Source: Mixophyes australis
Lineage: Eukaryota > Chordata > Amphibia > Anura > Limnodynastidae
Assembly (NCBI GenBank): GCA_036250195.1
Contig: JAVHZZ010000001.1
Coordinates: forward strand, 394,130,283-394,194,282
Direction: 5' to 3'
Length of the DNA: 64,000 bases
Positions 24,262 to 35,275 of the stretch are shown piece by piece. Positions within the stretch are counted from its first letter, which is position 1, and each line of letters begins with the position of its first letter. Below the pieces are notes generated by a model. The model ran no database searches, was not told the origin of the DNA, and saw nothing but the letters and a program-made list of their open reading frames with translations. The translations under genes were made by a program, and so were the position numbers.

Positions 24262-25323
24262 ATGTTTAACAAATTGCTTTTCTTGGTCTCTTCTCATGAC
24301 ATTATCTTTAGGACTGTATCATCTTTCACCCCTTCACCAACACAAACATTTGTCCACATTGCATCTTCATTACTCCACTCACCTCTAGTCAACACCCATG
24401 AACTGCTGTACTATTTATTATCTCTAACAAGTTCAGTCTCCACCTGTCGCCAGAAAATAAAAGGTCACACATCTTACAATCCCCTTACCTATCTTTCTCT
24501 CACTCTGCTTCTATTAGCTGGTGATATATCACCTAATCCAGGTCACCCACACTCCTCACACACACATACATCAGAGCACTACCGCTCTATAGCAAACCTC
24601 AAACACATCACCTGTTTCCCCTCTCTTCCAAAGTCCTTTAAATGTGCCCTTTGGAATGCACTCTCTGTTTGTAGCAAACTTACCTCCATACATGATATCT
24701 TCCTCTCTAAAAACCTAAACCTTCTGGCAATAACAGAAATATGGTCATGCAATCAGACACTGCCTCACCTGCAGGCAGCACTTTCACGTGGTGGCCTCCA
24801 TCTCACTCACACCCCCAGACCAGAAGGCAGAGAAGGAGGTGGGGTTGGACTACTTCTCTCCCCAGAGTGCACGTTCACAGTTCTACCCAATGTCCCATCA
24901 CACACGTTCACATCTTTTGAAGTACATGCTATTCGCTATGGAGCACACCAACAATTTATTGAGGATTTCTCTGCATGGCTCCCTCACTTCTTATTTTCAG
25001 ATATCCCTACCTTCAACCTGGGTGATTTCAACATGCCCATTGATAACCCACCTTCCAAAGCTGCTTCCAAACTACTCTCTCTAACCTCCTCACTTGACCT
25101 CTCCCAGTGGATTGAATCATCTACTCATCAGGATGGCCATTGCCTTGATCTTGTTTTCTCTAGACTATGCTCACTTTCTAATTTCCTTAACACACCCTTC
25201 CCCCTCTCGGATCATCACCTTGTCAGCTACACGCTCACTCCCACTGCTCTAAACTCTCTACTGTCTAACTTTATCAAGCCTCCTCATATCCACAGAAATC
25301 TTAATTCTATTAATCTTCAATAA
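24262..25323 (+). pseudogene. L2 LINE ORF2, endonuclease part
   Basis: 353-codon open stretch with an AP-type endonuclease. Motifs in order: ALWNALSVCSKL (Asn motif), NLLAITEIW (Glu motif), LGDFNMPID (GDFN) and LSDHHLVSYTL (SDH). This is the nuclease that nicks target DNA before reverse transcription. A deletion is apparent between HAIRYG and AHQQFIED. The upstream SLTLLLLAGDISPNPGH is typical of the N-terminus of L2/CR1 ORF2. The frame closes at TAA and the protein continues in decayed form downstream, so this is a remnant. Confidence 0.85.
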
Positions 25324-26196
25324 TTTTCCACCTCTCTCCAACACCTTCTCTCCCCTATGTCTACATTCTCCTCCCCTGAGATGGCAGTACCTCATTTTCA
25401 CCAAATCTTAGCAATGGCCCTTGATCAAGTAGCTCAAGCGACACTACATACTACACGTTGACTTCGATGTCAACCGTGGCACACTATAGCAACGCAAAAT
25501 CTTCAAAAACTTTCCCGTAAAGCACAACATCACTGGCGTAAATCTCGCACCTCTAATGACTTCTTTACATATACTTCTATCTACCGCTCCTATCGAAAGG
25601 CTCTGGACACTGCAAAACAAACATACTTCCAATCTCTTATCTATGCTCAGGCTTCTAACCCCAAATGCCTATTTAACACATTTAAATCTATTCTCAATCC
25701 TCCCATCCCCAAACCCTCCGTCTACTATCAGTGCCCATGATCTTACTTCCTACTTCAAGGACAAGATTGATAAAAACAGATTAGAAATGGTATCCTCTTC
25801 CTCGACAAGCAATCAGCTCAATTCTTTCCCACTACCCTCTGACACCATCTCTTCATTTGACCCCACAAATGAAGAGGACATTTCTGCTCTCTTATTATCT
25901 TCCTACTCTACCTCCTGTCCTCTTGATCCTATTCCCTCGCAAATTGGTAGATCTCTGTCTCCTGTGCTCATTTCACCTCTAACTAAAATCTGTAATCTCT
26001 CTCTCTACTGGCATCTTTCCACTACTATACAAGCACGCAGTGATTACTCCTATTCCAAAAAAACAAGATCCCGACCCAAACTCTCTCTCAAATTACCGTC
26101 CCATCTATCAGTTCCCGTACCCCTCCAAGCTTCTAGAGAGACTTGCCTACACTAGCCTCCCACGCTTCCTTTCTGCAAACAACCTGTTGGATCCTC
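25324..26196 (+). pseudogene. L2 LINE ORF2, linker and start of RT (decayed)
   Basis: Continues the L2 in shifted frames with stops: KAQHHWRKSRTSNDFF, YRSYRKALDTAKQTYFQ, then PIPKKQDPDPNSLSNYRPI and LLERLAYTSLPRFLSANNLL, the RT fingers. It breaks near 26197, where a tyrosine-recombinase element begins. The catalytic palm is missing from the window at this locus. Confidence 0.8.
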
Positions 26197-26638
26197 GGCT
26201 GATAACCTTTGCTTACCTTATACTCTTACCGTTTAACTGTAACCATAAATAAAACACAGACAACTTAAGTGTGGCGAAAGCAAAGTAATTTTATTGTAAG
26301 GTATGGTGGTGGAGAAAGAGAGCAGTCAGATTCGACTTCCGCCAGGCAAACCAGGATGCCCCAGTTTTTTCCATGGGACATCTGCAAACAGGGGGATAAC
26401 CACACACCCCAAGGTGCATATATCTACCTCAATGGGGCCACCGCCCCGGGCACTACAGAACCCTCCCCTTTTCTAGGCTAACAGAAGCAGCCACAAGCCT
26501 ACCCGATCGGGAAGTACTTGGACCGAGACTAATAGCCGATTCCATTTGAAAAAAGGTGGGTTAAGTGTGCCCGATACCATAATGTGCCCTTACCACTGGC
26601 CGTCGACTGTTCTGTGATTTCCGGCCACGCCCGGATCC

Positions 26639-27110
26639 TTAAGAGCCGAGACCTGCCACCACACCTACAAAAACTTCCGCTATGCCTCTATAAACATCCC
26701 CTATAAACAAACTCATGCTTTCCTTAGTCAAATGAATACCATCAGACCGATAAAGACCAGGATTCTGAAAACGGATAAGCGGATGCTCAATACGTACTCC
26801 ACCTAACAAGTGAGTGAAACGAGCAATCACAGAGTTCACCTTTTTCTGTACTTCATCAGCCACTCTGCCTTCCTTAAAGTATCGCCAAGTCAACCTATGC
26901 ATTATATCCGACCAGCATATAATCAGATCAGGCCAGGAGGCACGGACCCAAGCCAACTCAGACTGAATTGCAATCTCCAAATCCACAGACCTACCTCTAC
27001 CCAAGTCATTTCCTCCGAGATGAACAACCAACACATGAGGCACACCATGTTTTGCAATCTCACCTACCAACAGCTTCCTAAAACCTGTCCACCTTAAACC
27101 CCTCTGACCA
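26639..27110 (-). pseudogene. SGNH-hydrolase-like domain of YR retrotransposon
   Basis: 143-codon open frame (27070 to 26639) plus some sequence upstream. VLVVHLGGNDLGRG is the GND block of SGNH/GDSL hydrolases and YRSDGIHLTKESM the Asp-x-x-His block; IICWSDIMHRLTWRY lies between them. The block I Gly-x-Ser motif with the nucleophile is not visible: the frame appears joined directly to a truncated recombinase through a stop at about 27115. SGNH-type domains are known in some vertebrate Ngaro-like elements; their role there is unclear. Probably non-catalytic here. Confidence 0.72.
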
Positions 27111-27139
27111 ATCTACTGAACCACCACCGACCCCGGAAT

Positions 27140-27480
27140 AGCTGATGTATTAACTAGCTTGCTCACCCGCAGAGCATCAAAATATAACATCACAAAGGTC
27201 GCGCAAAACATAGCAACCTCATAGCTGTCCCGAGCAACACCCAGAATCACGGCCAGCATACTGCCTAACAAAGAGTCACTAATAGGCCTTCACTGGTCTG
27301 GAGGAACTAGTCGCTCCCTCGTCCAACCCCTGAGGGCCTTGGAAATCAAGAAACTTTTTGTATAGTCTGTCTCATCCTTAATCCTGGCAAAAAATGATAT
27401 CCCCGTCAATGCTCCCACCATAGATGCTCTAGACCTGCCTGATTGATAACTTGCCCAGACAAATGCAAGCATGCACCTGT
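27140..27480 (-). pseudogene. Tyrosine recombinase N-terminal part (YR element)
   Basis: Translation MLAFVWASYQSGRSRASMVG...LTGISFFARIKDETDYTKSF then ISKALRGWTRE resembles the N-terminal SAM-like domain of DIRS/Ngaro recombinases. After a stop it continues RPISDSLLG and LYFDALRVSKLV, where the Arg of ALRVSKL matches the first catalytic Arg of tyrosine recombinases. The later HxxR and Tyr motifs are absent, so the enzyme is truncated. Confidence 0.68.
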
Positions 27481-27948
27481 CCCCACCTTCCTTACCGCCA
27501 AGGCCTTGGCTTCAGAAAGAGCACCGCTCCGTTCAGGCAGCTCGATACTTCTTCCAAGTCGAAGGGGCCAGGGAGGATTCAGCAAGCCCCTCTATGTCGG
27601 CTTTACAATCTGCCATACGTAAGAGGGACAGGGTAAACCCGTTAGTGATGCCCCAGGAGCCAACACTCTAAACCTTTCCATCTGCCCCCTGGACAACGCA
27701 TTTGCCAACTCATTCTCCATTCCATGCTTCAAAGCATATATCGCAGTCCAGGCAGCACCAAACCAACCTATGCAAAAGCATAATCACTGGAGGTGACATG
27801 GACCTTTGCCTATTGATGGCCTGTTATCACACCAGAAGACTGCTTCCCGACCAGGCTGCCTGACCAAAGCTCCACTGCAACAATCACGGGGGAAAATCTC
27901 AAGGACGGTCAAATTGGCTGTCCAGCCGGACAGCACCCACTCCTCAGG

Positions 27949-28671
27949 CTACGGAGCAGCACACCACTCCCCGGCAAAGTATGCCCCAAAACTTACCGAC
28001 CCAGACGTGTCCGTAAAGAGCTCCAGCTCTGGACTGAACACCGGAGGGCCCGGCCACAACCGCACTCCCTTAAACTCCTGAAGGAACAGGTCACAACCGC
28101 AAATCCTCTGAGAGTGAGATTCGACCATGCGGGCGCCTGTTCCAAGCCGTTGCCCTCTCAAGCTTCCAACAAAATACCCGTCCCATGGGTATCACCTAGC
28201 AGGTGAAAGTAAATGCCCCAATAGCGCCTGGGCCTGGCGCAATGTCACTCCTGCCTGTCCTAACACCTCCCTTATCACTCCCCGCAGCTTAGCCACTTTG
28301 TCAAGCGGTAAATAACAGAGGCCCCGGATGGTATCTATCTCAATCCCCAGGTACGATAGCCGGGTGGTGGGGCCTTCAATTTTCTCCCCCGCATCCGGCA
28401 CACCCAGAAACCCGTCATCTGCTGGAAGAGATGTGTTACTACAGGACGCCTGTGACACAGAACCAATAGACATAGACCGGCGATCTTGGCTGACTGACAC
28501 CGGCAAAACCCCAGATGCTTTATTCACCGTTACCCCCTGCCTGCCAGACCCTGCACTACCATGGGCGGATCTACTCCTAGCCCGAGACCTAATGGACCCG
28601 GCTTCAATTTGCCTTTTGACCTCCAAGCCCCTTTCAGAATGCTGGCTCCTGTGCGATGTGTGACAACGCAC
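27949..28671 (-). pseudogene. RT C-terminus and RNase H remnant (YR element)
   Basis: The first open frame (28671-28192) ends TRLSYLGIEIDT, LPLDKVAKLRGVIREVLGQ, the thumb region of DIRS-type RTs. The next (28161-27949) has LELFTDTSGSVSFGAYFAGE, the RNase H start with a catalytic Asp (FTDTS). The N-terminal part of the first frame is not RT-like and the YVDD-type palm is missing, so an internal deletion has joined ORF1-like sequence to the RT thumb. Confidence 0.72.
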
Positions 28672-28683
28672 CCCAGAAGCATA

Positions 28684-29190
28684 CTAGTCCTGCACAGGAT
28701 CTACATTCTCAACCCGGGATAGATCCCCACCTACCCCACGAACCAGGGCTACCAGGCTACCTTTCCCACAGTGGCGATGTCGGCTAATGTCAAACCGATG
28801 GACAGCCTTCCACCCCTTATGCACCCCATGGCTGCTGCCACCCTCATAGTGAGCCTCCCCATCTGAACGAACAGACCCCAAACCAGACTGAAGTGGCCTC
28901 TTCCTTTGAACCGCTTCTGACCCCAGGACCAGAGGAGAGACTTCCGCTGGCCCTGCTACTGGAGGAAGGAAGGGAACCACCCTCACCCAGCTGGCTACCC
29001 CTGCTGGTCCAAACGCAGGCCTTGGACCTATGACCAGCGGGGGGGAGGGGCACCCCCCCTCCTGCAACCTGAACCAATGAATGAGGAAGTGGGGACCTGG
29101 GGGCCTGCAGCACGCCCGGAGCTATGGGGGGTGCCAACACTGGAACCGCGAGACCGGAAGTGACGGCAGGAGGAGGGGAGGAAACGGAAG
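28684..29190 (-). pseudogene. ORF1-like remnant of YR element
   Basis: Overlapping Pro/Gly/Arg-rich frames on the minus strand. The end of the 28684-29067 frame (RHRHCGKGSLVALVRGVGG) may be the C-terminus of an ORF1 structural protein. Low complexity and no motif that would settle it. Confidence 0.4.
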
Positions 29191-29329
29191 AGGCCTGCCA
29201 GGAAGAGGTATGCTAAAAAACTCCATTCGGAAGCAAGGGACAAATTACTGCTACGCGAAAGGAGAAAAGAGGAGAAGAAGGAGAGAGGGAAGGTACACCA
29301 AGGGAACAATAACCAGAGGGGGGGGGGGG

Positions 29330-29511
29330 GGTGGACCCAGAGCCGTAACTTATAATTCTAGCGCCCGGGGCGAGAAAGACAAATGCCGCCCCCCTAGCCC
29401 TCAATTTTAACCAAATCAGCCTAAAATATTCCTAAATTGCGCCCCCCTTCAGCATTGCGCCCTGGGCAGTCGCCCCTGTCGCACAGCCCTTGTTACAGCC
29501 CTGGGGTGACC
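29330..29511. mobile_element. 166-bp non-autonomous hAT element
   Basis: The element is 29338-29503, with ends CAGAGCCGTAACTT and, read inward from the right, CAGGGCTGTAACAA. It is flanked by GGTGGACC and GGGTGACC, an imperfect 8-bp duplication (two mismatches). Inside are GCGCCCGGGGC and GCGCCCTGGGC arms. It lies in G- and C-rich low-complexity sequence. Confidence 0.65.
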
Positions 29512-29870
29512 CGAGCGGAGGGGAGAGGAGAGGAACGAAGGGGAGACAAAAAGGGGCACAAAGAGATGATTGAAGAGAAATATGGGGATATACACAACAA
29601 ATTGCAGGAAGAAAGAACATGGAGGGAAAAGAAAGGCAAAATATAGCAAGGAAGGGCACACAATGAAACAATTAGACAGTAACAGACAGAAGAGGCGATA
29701 CTTATCCGTCCAGCTGCACAAGGGACTATTTTTTGCTCCGCCCATTCCTGATATAATCTCCGTAACCCCTCCCCATGACTCATATGGGAGTCATTCCACA
29801 GACAAAATATATTAACCCCCATAGTACCAATACAGTCCAATACAGCCTCCGCTTTTAATTTTCCATGAGC
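29512..29870. other. Purine-rich flank, probable 5' part of YR element
   Basis: A strongly purine-rich plus strand (GGGGAGAGGAGAGG and similar) followed by ordinary sequence up to the L2 resumption. The frames read across it are low-complexity artefacts. Confidence 0.4.
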
Positions 29871-29879
29871 TTAAATACA

Positions 29880-30885
29880 GCCCCCGGTTCCTATTCTGTC
29901 AATAACATGACCATAAATCCCATCCCACAAGCTCGCTGCCTAGGTGTAATCCTCAACTCGCACCTATCCTTTGTTCCCCACATTGACCCTATATCTAAAT
30001 CATAATATATACATCTAAAAAACATTTCCAGAATATGCACATATCTCACAAAAGACTCTGCAAAAACCTTAATTCATGCACTTATCATCTCCTGCATTGA
30101 TTATTGCAATTCCCTACTGGTCTTCCCCAAAACAAACTCAAACCCTTGCAATCTATTTTGCACGCAGCGGCAAAATGGATTTTCCTTGCAAATCGTTATT
30201 CCTCTGCTGAATCACTCTGTATTTCTCTACACTGGTTGCCTCTTTTTTACAGAATCCAATATAAAATACTTTTACTAACCTACAAGGCCATCACTAAAGC
30301 TGCACCAACATACATCTCCTCTCTTGTCTCTAAATATCTCCCAACTCGGCAACTCCGTTCTGCATAAGATCTGCGTCTCTCATCCACCCTTATTACATCC
30401 TCCCATTCCCGGTTACAGGACTTTTATTGGGCTGCACCCACTCTATGGAATTCTCTCCCTCGCACAATAAGACTCTCCACTGGTCTACAAACTTTCAAGC
30501 GTTCTCTGAAAACCCACCTCTTCAGACAAAGCTTATAATATTCCTCAACCACCCTCTTAACCTCACTACATTACCCTATTACCATCCGTTACGCAATTTC
30601 ACACAAGACAACTACCCACTGACCAACATTGTTGTGTGACAGGATCATTTAGCTTATGAGTCACTTCTACCTTTGCAGTCTGGCTGGACCGAAATGCAAA
30701 ATGTAGACTTAACCTCATGTATCAAACTCCCATTGTCCCATAGATTGTAAGCGTGCGAGCAGGGCCTTCTCACCTCTTTGTCTGTTTTACCCAGTTTGTT
30801 TATTAGTTTACTGTGTTTGTCCCCAATTGTAAGGTGCTACGGAATATGTTGGCGTTATATAAATAAATTATGATGATGATGATAA
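29880..30885 (+). pseudogene. L2 LINE, RT C-terminus and 3' UTR
   Basis: Resumes the L2 broken at 26197: PIPQARCLGVILNSHLSFVP, then SCIDYCNSLL and FYRIQYKILLLTYKAITKAA, and the typical C-terminus around 30427-30640. The 3' untranslated part has ATTGTAAGCGTGCGAGCAGG and ends in GGCGTTATATAAATAAAT and a (GAT)n tail. The RT palm between the two halves is lost, so the interruption came with a deletion of L2 sequence. Confidence 0.85.
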
Positions 30886-31251
30886 GAAGTAATAAAAAAA
30901 ACCTTAAAAATTAATTACAAAACTAACTAGATAGGCAAACACCCCCCAAATCATCACGGTACTTTAAAGAGTAACAAACCTAAACTCTTGCTAAAATAAG
31001 CACAAAAAAAATCCTATATTGTATTTTTTAAGTATTGTCCTTGGCTCCCACTCACTGTGTTTTGCAGCTTCCTGCTCCCACAGAGATTGTAGATGACAGA
31101 TAAAAAGAGGTACGGGCGAAGCGGAGATTGTATCCCGCTAATTGGAGCAAATAAATAGAGTGGTGATATGCAACCAGAATATGTGATTAAAAATATTTGA
31201 ACTGAAATTCACCAGAATCATTTCTGTGGCTTTATGCAAACCTACTAACTA
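30886..31251. other. No recognisable gene
   Basis: Spacer between the L2 tail and a hAT-like element; an A-rich start after the (GAT)n tail. Confidence 0.4.
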
Positions 31252-31258
31252 TCTCCAT

Positions 31259-31415
31259 CAGAGGTGAAATTAGCAAGCTGTGGGCCACGGTGCAGGGAGG
31301 TCGGGAAGAAGGGAACTGGGGCCCCCGACCCTCTGCATCTACCATGAAGCGGTCCCCATTATCTCCATGGGCCCTGGTGCACAGCACATGCCGCACCAGT
31401 GGTACTTCCGCCACT
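31259..31415. mobile_element. 157-bp hAT-like MITE
   Basis: Ends CAGAGGTGAAATTAG and, inward from the right, CAGTGGCGGAAGTAC. Flanks share CTCCAT (within 31251-31258 and 31416-31423), an imperfect duplication. Inner GGGGGCCC-type arms. No coding. Confidence 0.55.
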
Positions 31416-32802
31416 GGCTCCATATTACCTATACCCAAGATAGCCTTAGCTATATGAAAGAATGAAGAAAGAGATGCAGATGTAGCAAGCGCCAACATGG
31501 CACCCGGTGTGTAACAATTTAAAATTGAATGTCGCCAGGGTCGGCCTGGGACTAAAAACCAGCCCTGGCATTAAAAGTACACAGGCCCACCTCAGTTCCA
31601 GCAGCAAAGAAAGTGCATGCCACCGAAAAGGGCGTGACCGCGTTGTGGTGTGGGTGTGGCCAGCATGGGGCATTGATACATTACAATAAAACATTACATT
31701 TATGACGCCCTCCCAGCCACGTCACGCCATCCCCCCAGGCACATTATGACACCCCCAGCCCGCTGTACTTATCTATGCTTCTGGTGCTGCTGACATCCAT
31801 AAGGGTGGGAACTTCCTGTAGAGTGAACAAGGAAGCTCTTTCTCCACAAGATCACCAAATCTTGTGATACTTAGAGCTCCTCGGCTTGCTCTGCAGTCTG
31901 TGTCCTGTCCAAGAACTGGGAGCAGCTATCAGTTCGGTTACCCTAGCCAGAGGTGGATAAGGCTCAGGGGACCCAGTGTATTTAAGACAGTAGGGCCCCT
32001 ATTATGTAACATGGTTATCATTTTAGACAAATACACAGGCAATACTGTGTGCACTACTGTTAGAAGGACACAGCTCTGCCTTCACAAGCAGTATGTTGTG
32101 AAGCGGGACATACCTCCCAATTGTCCTTGCAGTCGGACCAAATCCTGACTAAGTGAGACAGTCACCCAAATTCAAGACTGCCCCACCAGATTCAGGACAG
32201 TTGGCAGGCTGTCCTGCTCTCTCCTACCTGTCTTGGTCACTTTCACCACTTGTAGCAGACGGTTTCTTTAGCTTCTTGTCTTGTTCCTGGAATATTGGAT
32301 GCCCTATTTTGAAAAAAAATGAGTACATGAGATTCAAAAAACTCCAACCAGCCCCAGCGTTAAAACAATAGCACTCATGTTTTATAATTAGGCCTCCCTC
32401 CAGACCCCACAATAATAATATTCACATTTAATACATAGACCTACTTCCCTCCAACTAGCCCTAACATTAAATTAGCAATATACCCATTTACTCAAAACAT
32501 ATTTTCCTCTCTTTAAACAGTCCCAGCAATAAATTAAATAGCATTAAAGTTGAATAAATATAGCCATTTTCCACAAACATCCCCGGCAAAAAATAATTCA
32601 TATTCACATTGAATAAATTACCCTCCTCCCCAAAATCAGCCCCATATTCAATTGATAGCCCTAAACCACCCCAGCATTCAATTAAAGGTTCCTTCACCTC
32701 TCTTTAAACATTTAGCCCCCACCTACACTCCACCATTAAATAGCCTACCTCCCACACTATATTAAAATTCTCCCTTCCCTCACATATTATATTAAAATAC
32801 TG

Positions 32803-32862
32803 CGCGCGCGCACACACACACAGACACACACACACTATATTAAAATACTGTGTGCGCACACA
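32803..32862. repeat. (GC)n/(CA)n microsatellite
   Basis: GCGCGCGCG followed by ACACACACA runs, repeated once after CTATATTAAAATACTG. Alternating purine-pyrimidine, a sequence type able to form Z-DNA. Confidence 0.75.
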
Positions 32863-32865
32863 CAC

Positions 32866-33100
32866 CATATGAACATGGCCACACAAGCACACTGTATGAA
32901 CATGGTCCCACAAGCACACTGTATGAACATGGCCCCACACGCACACTATATGAACATGGCTTCACACGCACACTGTATGAACATGGCCCCACACGCACAC
33001 TCTATGAACATGGCCCAACACGCCCACTGTATGAACATGGCCCCACACGCACACTATATGAGCATACACACACACACACACACACTAACTATGAACATGG
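32866..33100. repeat. 27-bp minisatellite
   Basis: About eight copies of a 27-base unit such as TGTATGAACATGGCCCCACA plus CGCACAC, with point differences between copies. Because 27 is a multiple of three, open frames run through it; they are not genes. It ends in a (CA)n run. Confidence 0.85.
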
Positions 33101-33340
33101 CCGATGCAACTAATCACATGCGATGCGCACCACGTGACAGGTGCCATCCCATGTGATTGAAACCAAATGGCCGCACATCACTGAAACTCCGTCCGCCGAG
33201 CAGCGCGCAGTGAGCTGCACTGCTCGGGCTGGCATGCTGCCAGCTGGATCGGCCCAACTAGCCATTGGCCCTTCTGGCATCTGCCAGAAGAGCCAGGTGG
33301 CCAGTCCGGCCCTGAATGTCGCCATTCATATGTTATTTTG

Positions 33341-33623
33341 ATCATACTTGCAAACTTTTAAATATTGAAGTCCGGGAGATCCCGGTCAGGGGGTATGTCA
33401 GGACGGCAGGAGGAAGCTTCCTGCGATGAAAACATCATTTTGTCACGGGGCTATTGCCAAAATGACATATTTGCCATGATTTGCGTCATTAAGGATCCCA
33501 TCCTGCCTACTTCACTAGGAAGTGGGCAGGATGCAGGAGAATTGCCTGTTCTCCCGGGAGTCCGGGAGACCTACCCGAATTTCCGAGTCTCCCTGACATT
33601 ATGGGAGAATTTGGAAGTATGAT
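33341..33623. mobile_element. 283-bp inverted-repeat MITE
   Basis: Ends ATCATACTTGCAAACTTTT and, inward from the right, ATCATACTTCCAAATTCTC. Inner CCGGGAGATC/TCTCCCGGAC arms also pair. No coding. Target duplication not clear. Confidence 0.65.
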
Positions 33624-34779
33624 AATGATGCATTGTGTAACAATAAGGGTATGTCCACCAACTATCAATAAAATGCTTGTATTACTATTACTTTCCACTT
33701 TTATCTATTTTTTTATTGTTGTTGTAAACTTTCTTTTTGTCTCACCATACAGTACTTAGTGTTTAATGTGAATTCTGCATGTGACTAAGGTACTTGTTAG
33801 TTATACAGGTGCCACTCCAGAAGCAATGGCCGATCAGCAGATTTCACACAATTCTATCTACTCCATGTAACTTTTTTTTCATACTGCCTAGTTGTGTAAT
33901 TAATCACATCTTAATGTGTAGAGAAATATGGGTGTAATTACTGCAAGATATTTTAGCACCCCTAACTGATTTGCAAATGTGTTGCTGATTTCAAAACTCC
34001 TGCTGCCTTGCTGCCATCAAAATATATTCACTGCACTGAGCCAGGCATGTAAGATTTGAAAACTCCTTTGAATTGGCTGCAATTCACATTACACTCTACT
34101 GCAGCTCAATTTGTTTTTTGAAATCTCCCACTGTCTTGTTCAGTACAGTGAATAAATTATGATGTCAACAAGGCAGTGTGAGTTTGAAAACCGCTTTGAA
34201 TAAGCTATCAAGATACTTAGTTGGTCAGTGACGCCAATATAGGCGTTTGTCATGTGAATAATAAAGTTAATCACAAAGCTGAAATCACTGTCCTTTTAGC
34301 CAGTAACCAGCATTCTTTCAATTAAGTACTGTACAGTTTGCCCTCAAGGGACTGATTTCATCCTGTTCCATCCATTCCCCATCCCAATCTACAGAGAAGC
34401 TACTGTAGCAATATTTAGCTGAAATGTGATACCATACCAGTAATTGGTTTCATTGCCTCAACAGAACTGTGATTTACTGTACAGACTGCACATTACGCAC
34501 AAAACCACATTCCAATGAATGAGAAGACTCCATTAATGAAGAAATAATTTTAATAATGTATTTGCTAATTAATACATACTGCAAAAATGTAATTTTATTA
34601 TGTTTACGTTTCTTAGAAACATTCTCATTGTGTAAACATACAGTATATACGAAGATTAACAAAGAAAAACATTTTCTGATCCATGCAATAGTATTTCTTT
34701 CTAGATGATAAAACACAGCTGCATATTTAGTTCATTAGAAGGTTATACCGAAAGGCTGCCAGCAGCTCTTCCTTTTTTA
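33624..34779. other. No recognisable gene
   Basis: About 1.15 kb of AT-rich DNA. No supported gene or bounded element. Confidence 0.4.
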
Positions 34780-35072
34780 GGTATCAGGGGCGCACCAAGG
34801 ATTGTCAGGGGGTTTCTCCCCGCCGACCCAAAAAAAACCAAAAAAACCCGAGAGAGAGCTGCTGCGAATGCGCCCGCGCCAGCGCTGTCCTATACAGCAG
34901 CCGCGGCGCTGTCTAAGAAGCGTCTGCGGCGGTGCTGTATACGATACAGCACTGCCGCGGACGCTTCTTTGACTGCGCCGAGGCTGCTGTATATGACAGT
35001 GGCCACTTAGTTAGCGCAAGGGGGGGGGGTTCTAGAGACTCGGAAACCCCCCCTGCGTGTGCCACTGGGTAT
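34780..35072. mobile_element. 283-bp MITE with strong central hairpin
   Basis: The element is 34785-35067. Ends CAGGGGCGCACCAAG and, inward from the right, CAGTGGCACACGCAG. GGTAT flanks both sides (34780-34784 and 35068-35072), a possible 5-bp duplication. The centre at 34915-34969 is a near-perfect hairpin: arms AAGAAGCGTCTGCGGCGGTG and CTGTAT pair with two mismatches around the loop ACG. GC-rich against an AT-rich background. hAT-like ends, but the 5-bp duplication is unusual for classic hAT. Confidence 0.65.
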
Positions 35073-35192
35073 AGCCACTTTCTTTATGCACAGTTTTTCA
35101 TTAATGCCAAGACTGATTTGATTGGGTTAAAATCAGGTGAACTATAATAAAATTAGGAAAAAAACATATAAACAGTTACACAAGCATCTGAA

Positions 35193-35275
35193 GTCAGTAT
35201 ATGAGTATACTACCGTAATAATATGCTGAGGTATCAGTACATGAGTATACTACCGTAATAATATGCTGAGGTAAT
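35193..35275. repeat. ~41-bp tandem duplication
   Basis: GAGTATACTACCGTAATAAT then ATGCTGAGGTA occurs twice in direct succession, each preceded by CAGTAYAT. A simple local duplication with very few differences, so fairly recent. Confidence 0.75.

Larger units (their letters stand above)
26197..29870 (-). mobile_element. Decayed tyrosine-recombinase (DIRS/Ngaro-type) retrotransposon
   Basis: Minus-strand element of about 3.6 kb lying inside the L2. Read 5' to 3' on the minus strand it contains a low-complexity ORF1 remnant (about 29190-28690), the end of a reverse transcriptase with RNase H (28480-27950), the N-terminal part of a tyrosine recombinase (about 27480-27150) and an SGNH-hydrolase-like domain (27110-26639). 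An AATAAA-type signal (CAATAAAA, minus) lies near 26290. Large internal deletions and stops make it inactive. Exact ends and terminal repeats could not be fixed; a hAT MITE sits within it at 29338-29503. Confidence 0.75.
31528..33322. mobile_element. 1779-bp non-autonomous hAT element with minisatellite
   Basis: The element is 31536-33314. It starts CAGGGTCGGCCTGGGACT and, read inward from the right end, CAGGGCCGGACTGGCCAC. Perfect 8-bp duplications AATGTCGC lie at 31528-31535 and 33315-33322. No transposase frame was found in between. The interior holds worn AT-rich sequence with CCCAGCAATAAATTAAAT-type repeats (about 32400-32680), GC/CA microsatellites and a 27-bp minisatellite. Perfect TSDs around a long, non-coding interior show that the unit moved as a whole. 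Confidence 0.85.

Noticed and set aside
32850..33156. Repeat-containing frames with YEHGPTRTL or MNMAPHAH units
   Set aside because: 27-bp minisatellite read in different frames; a multiple-of-three unit keeps frames open by chance.
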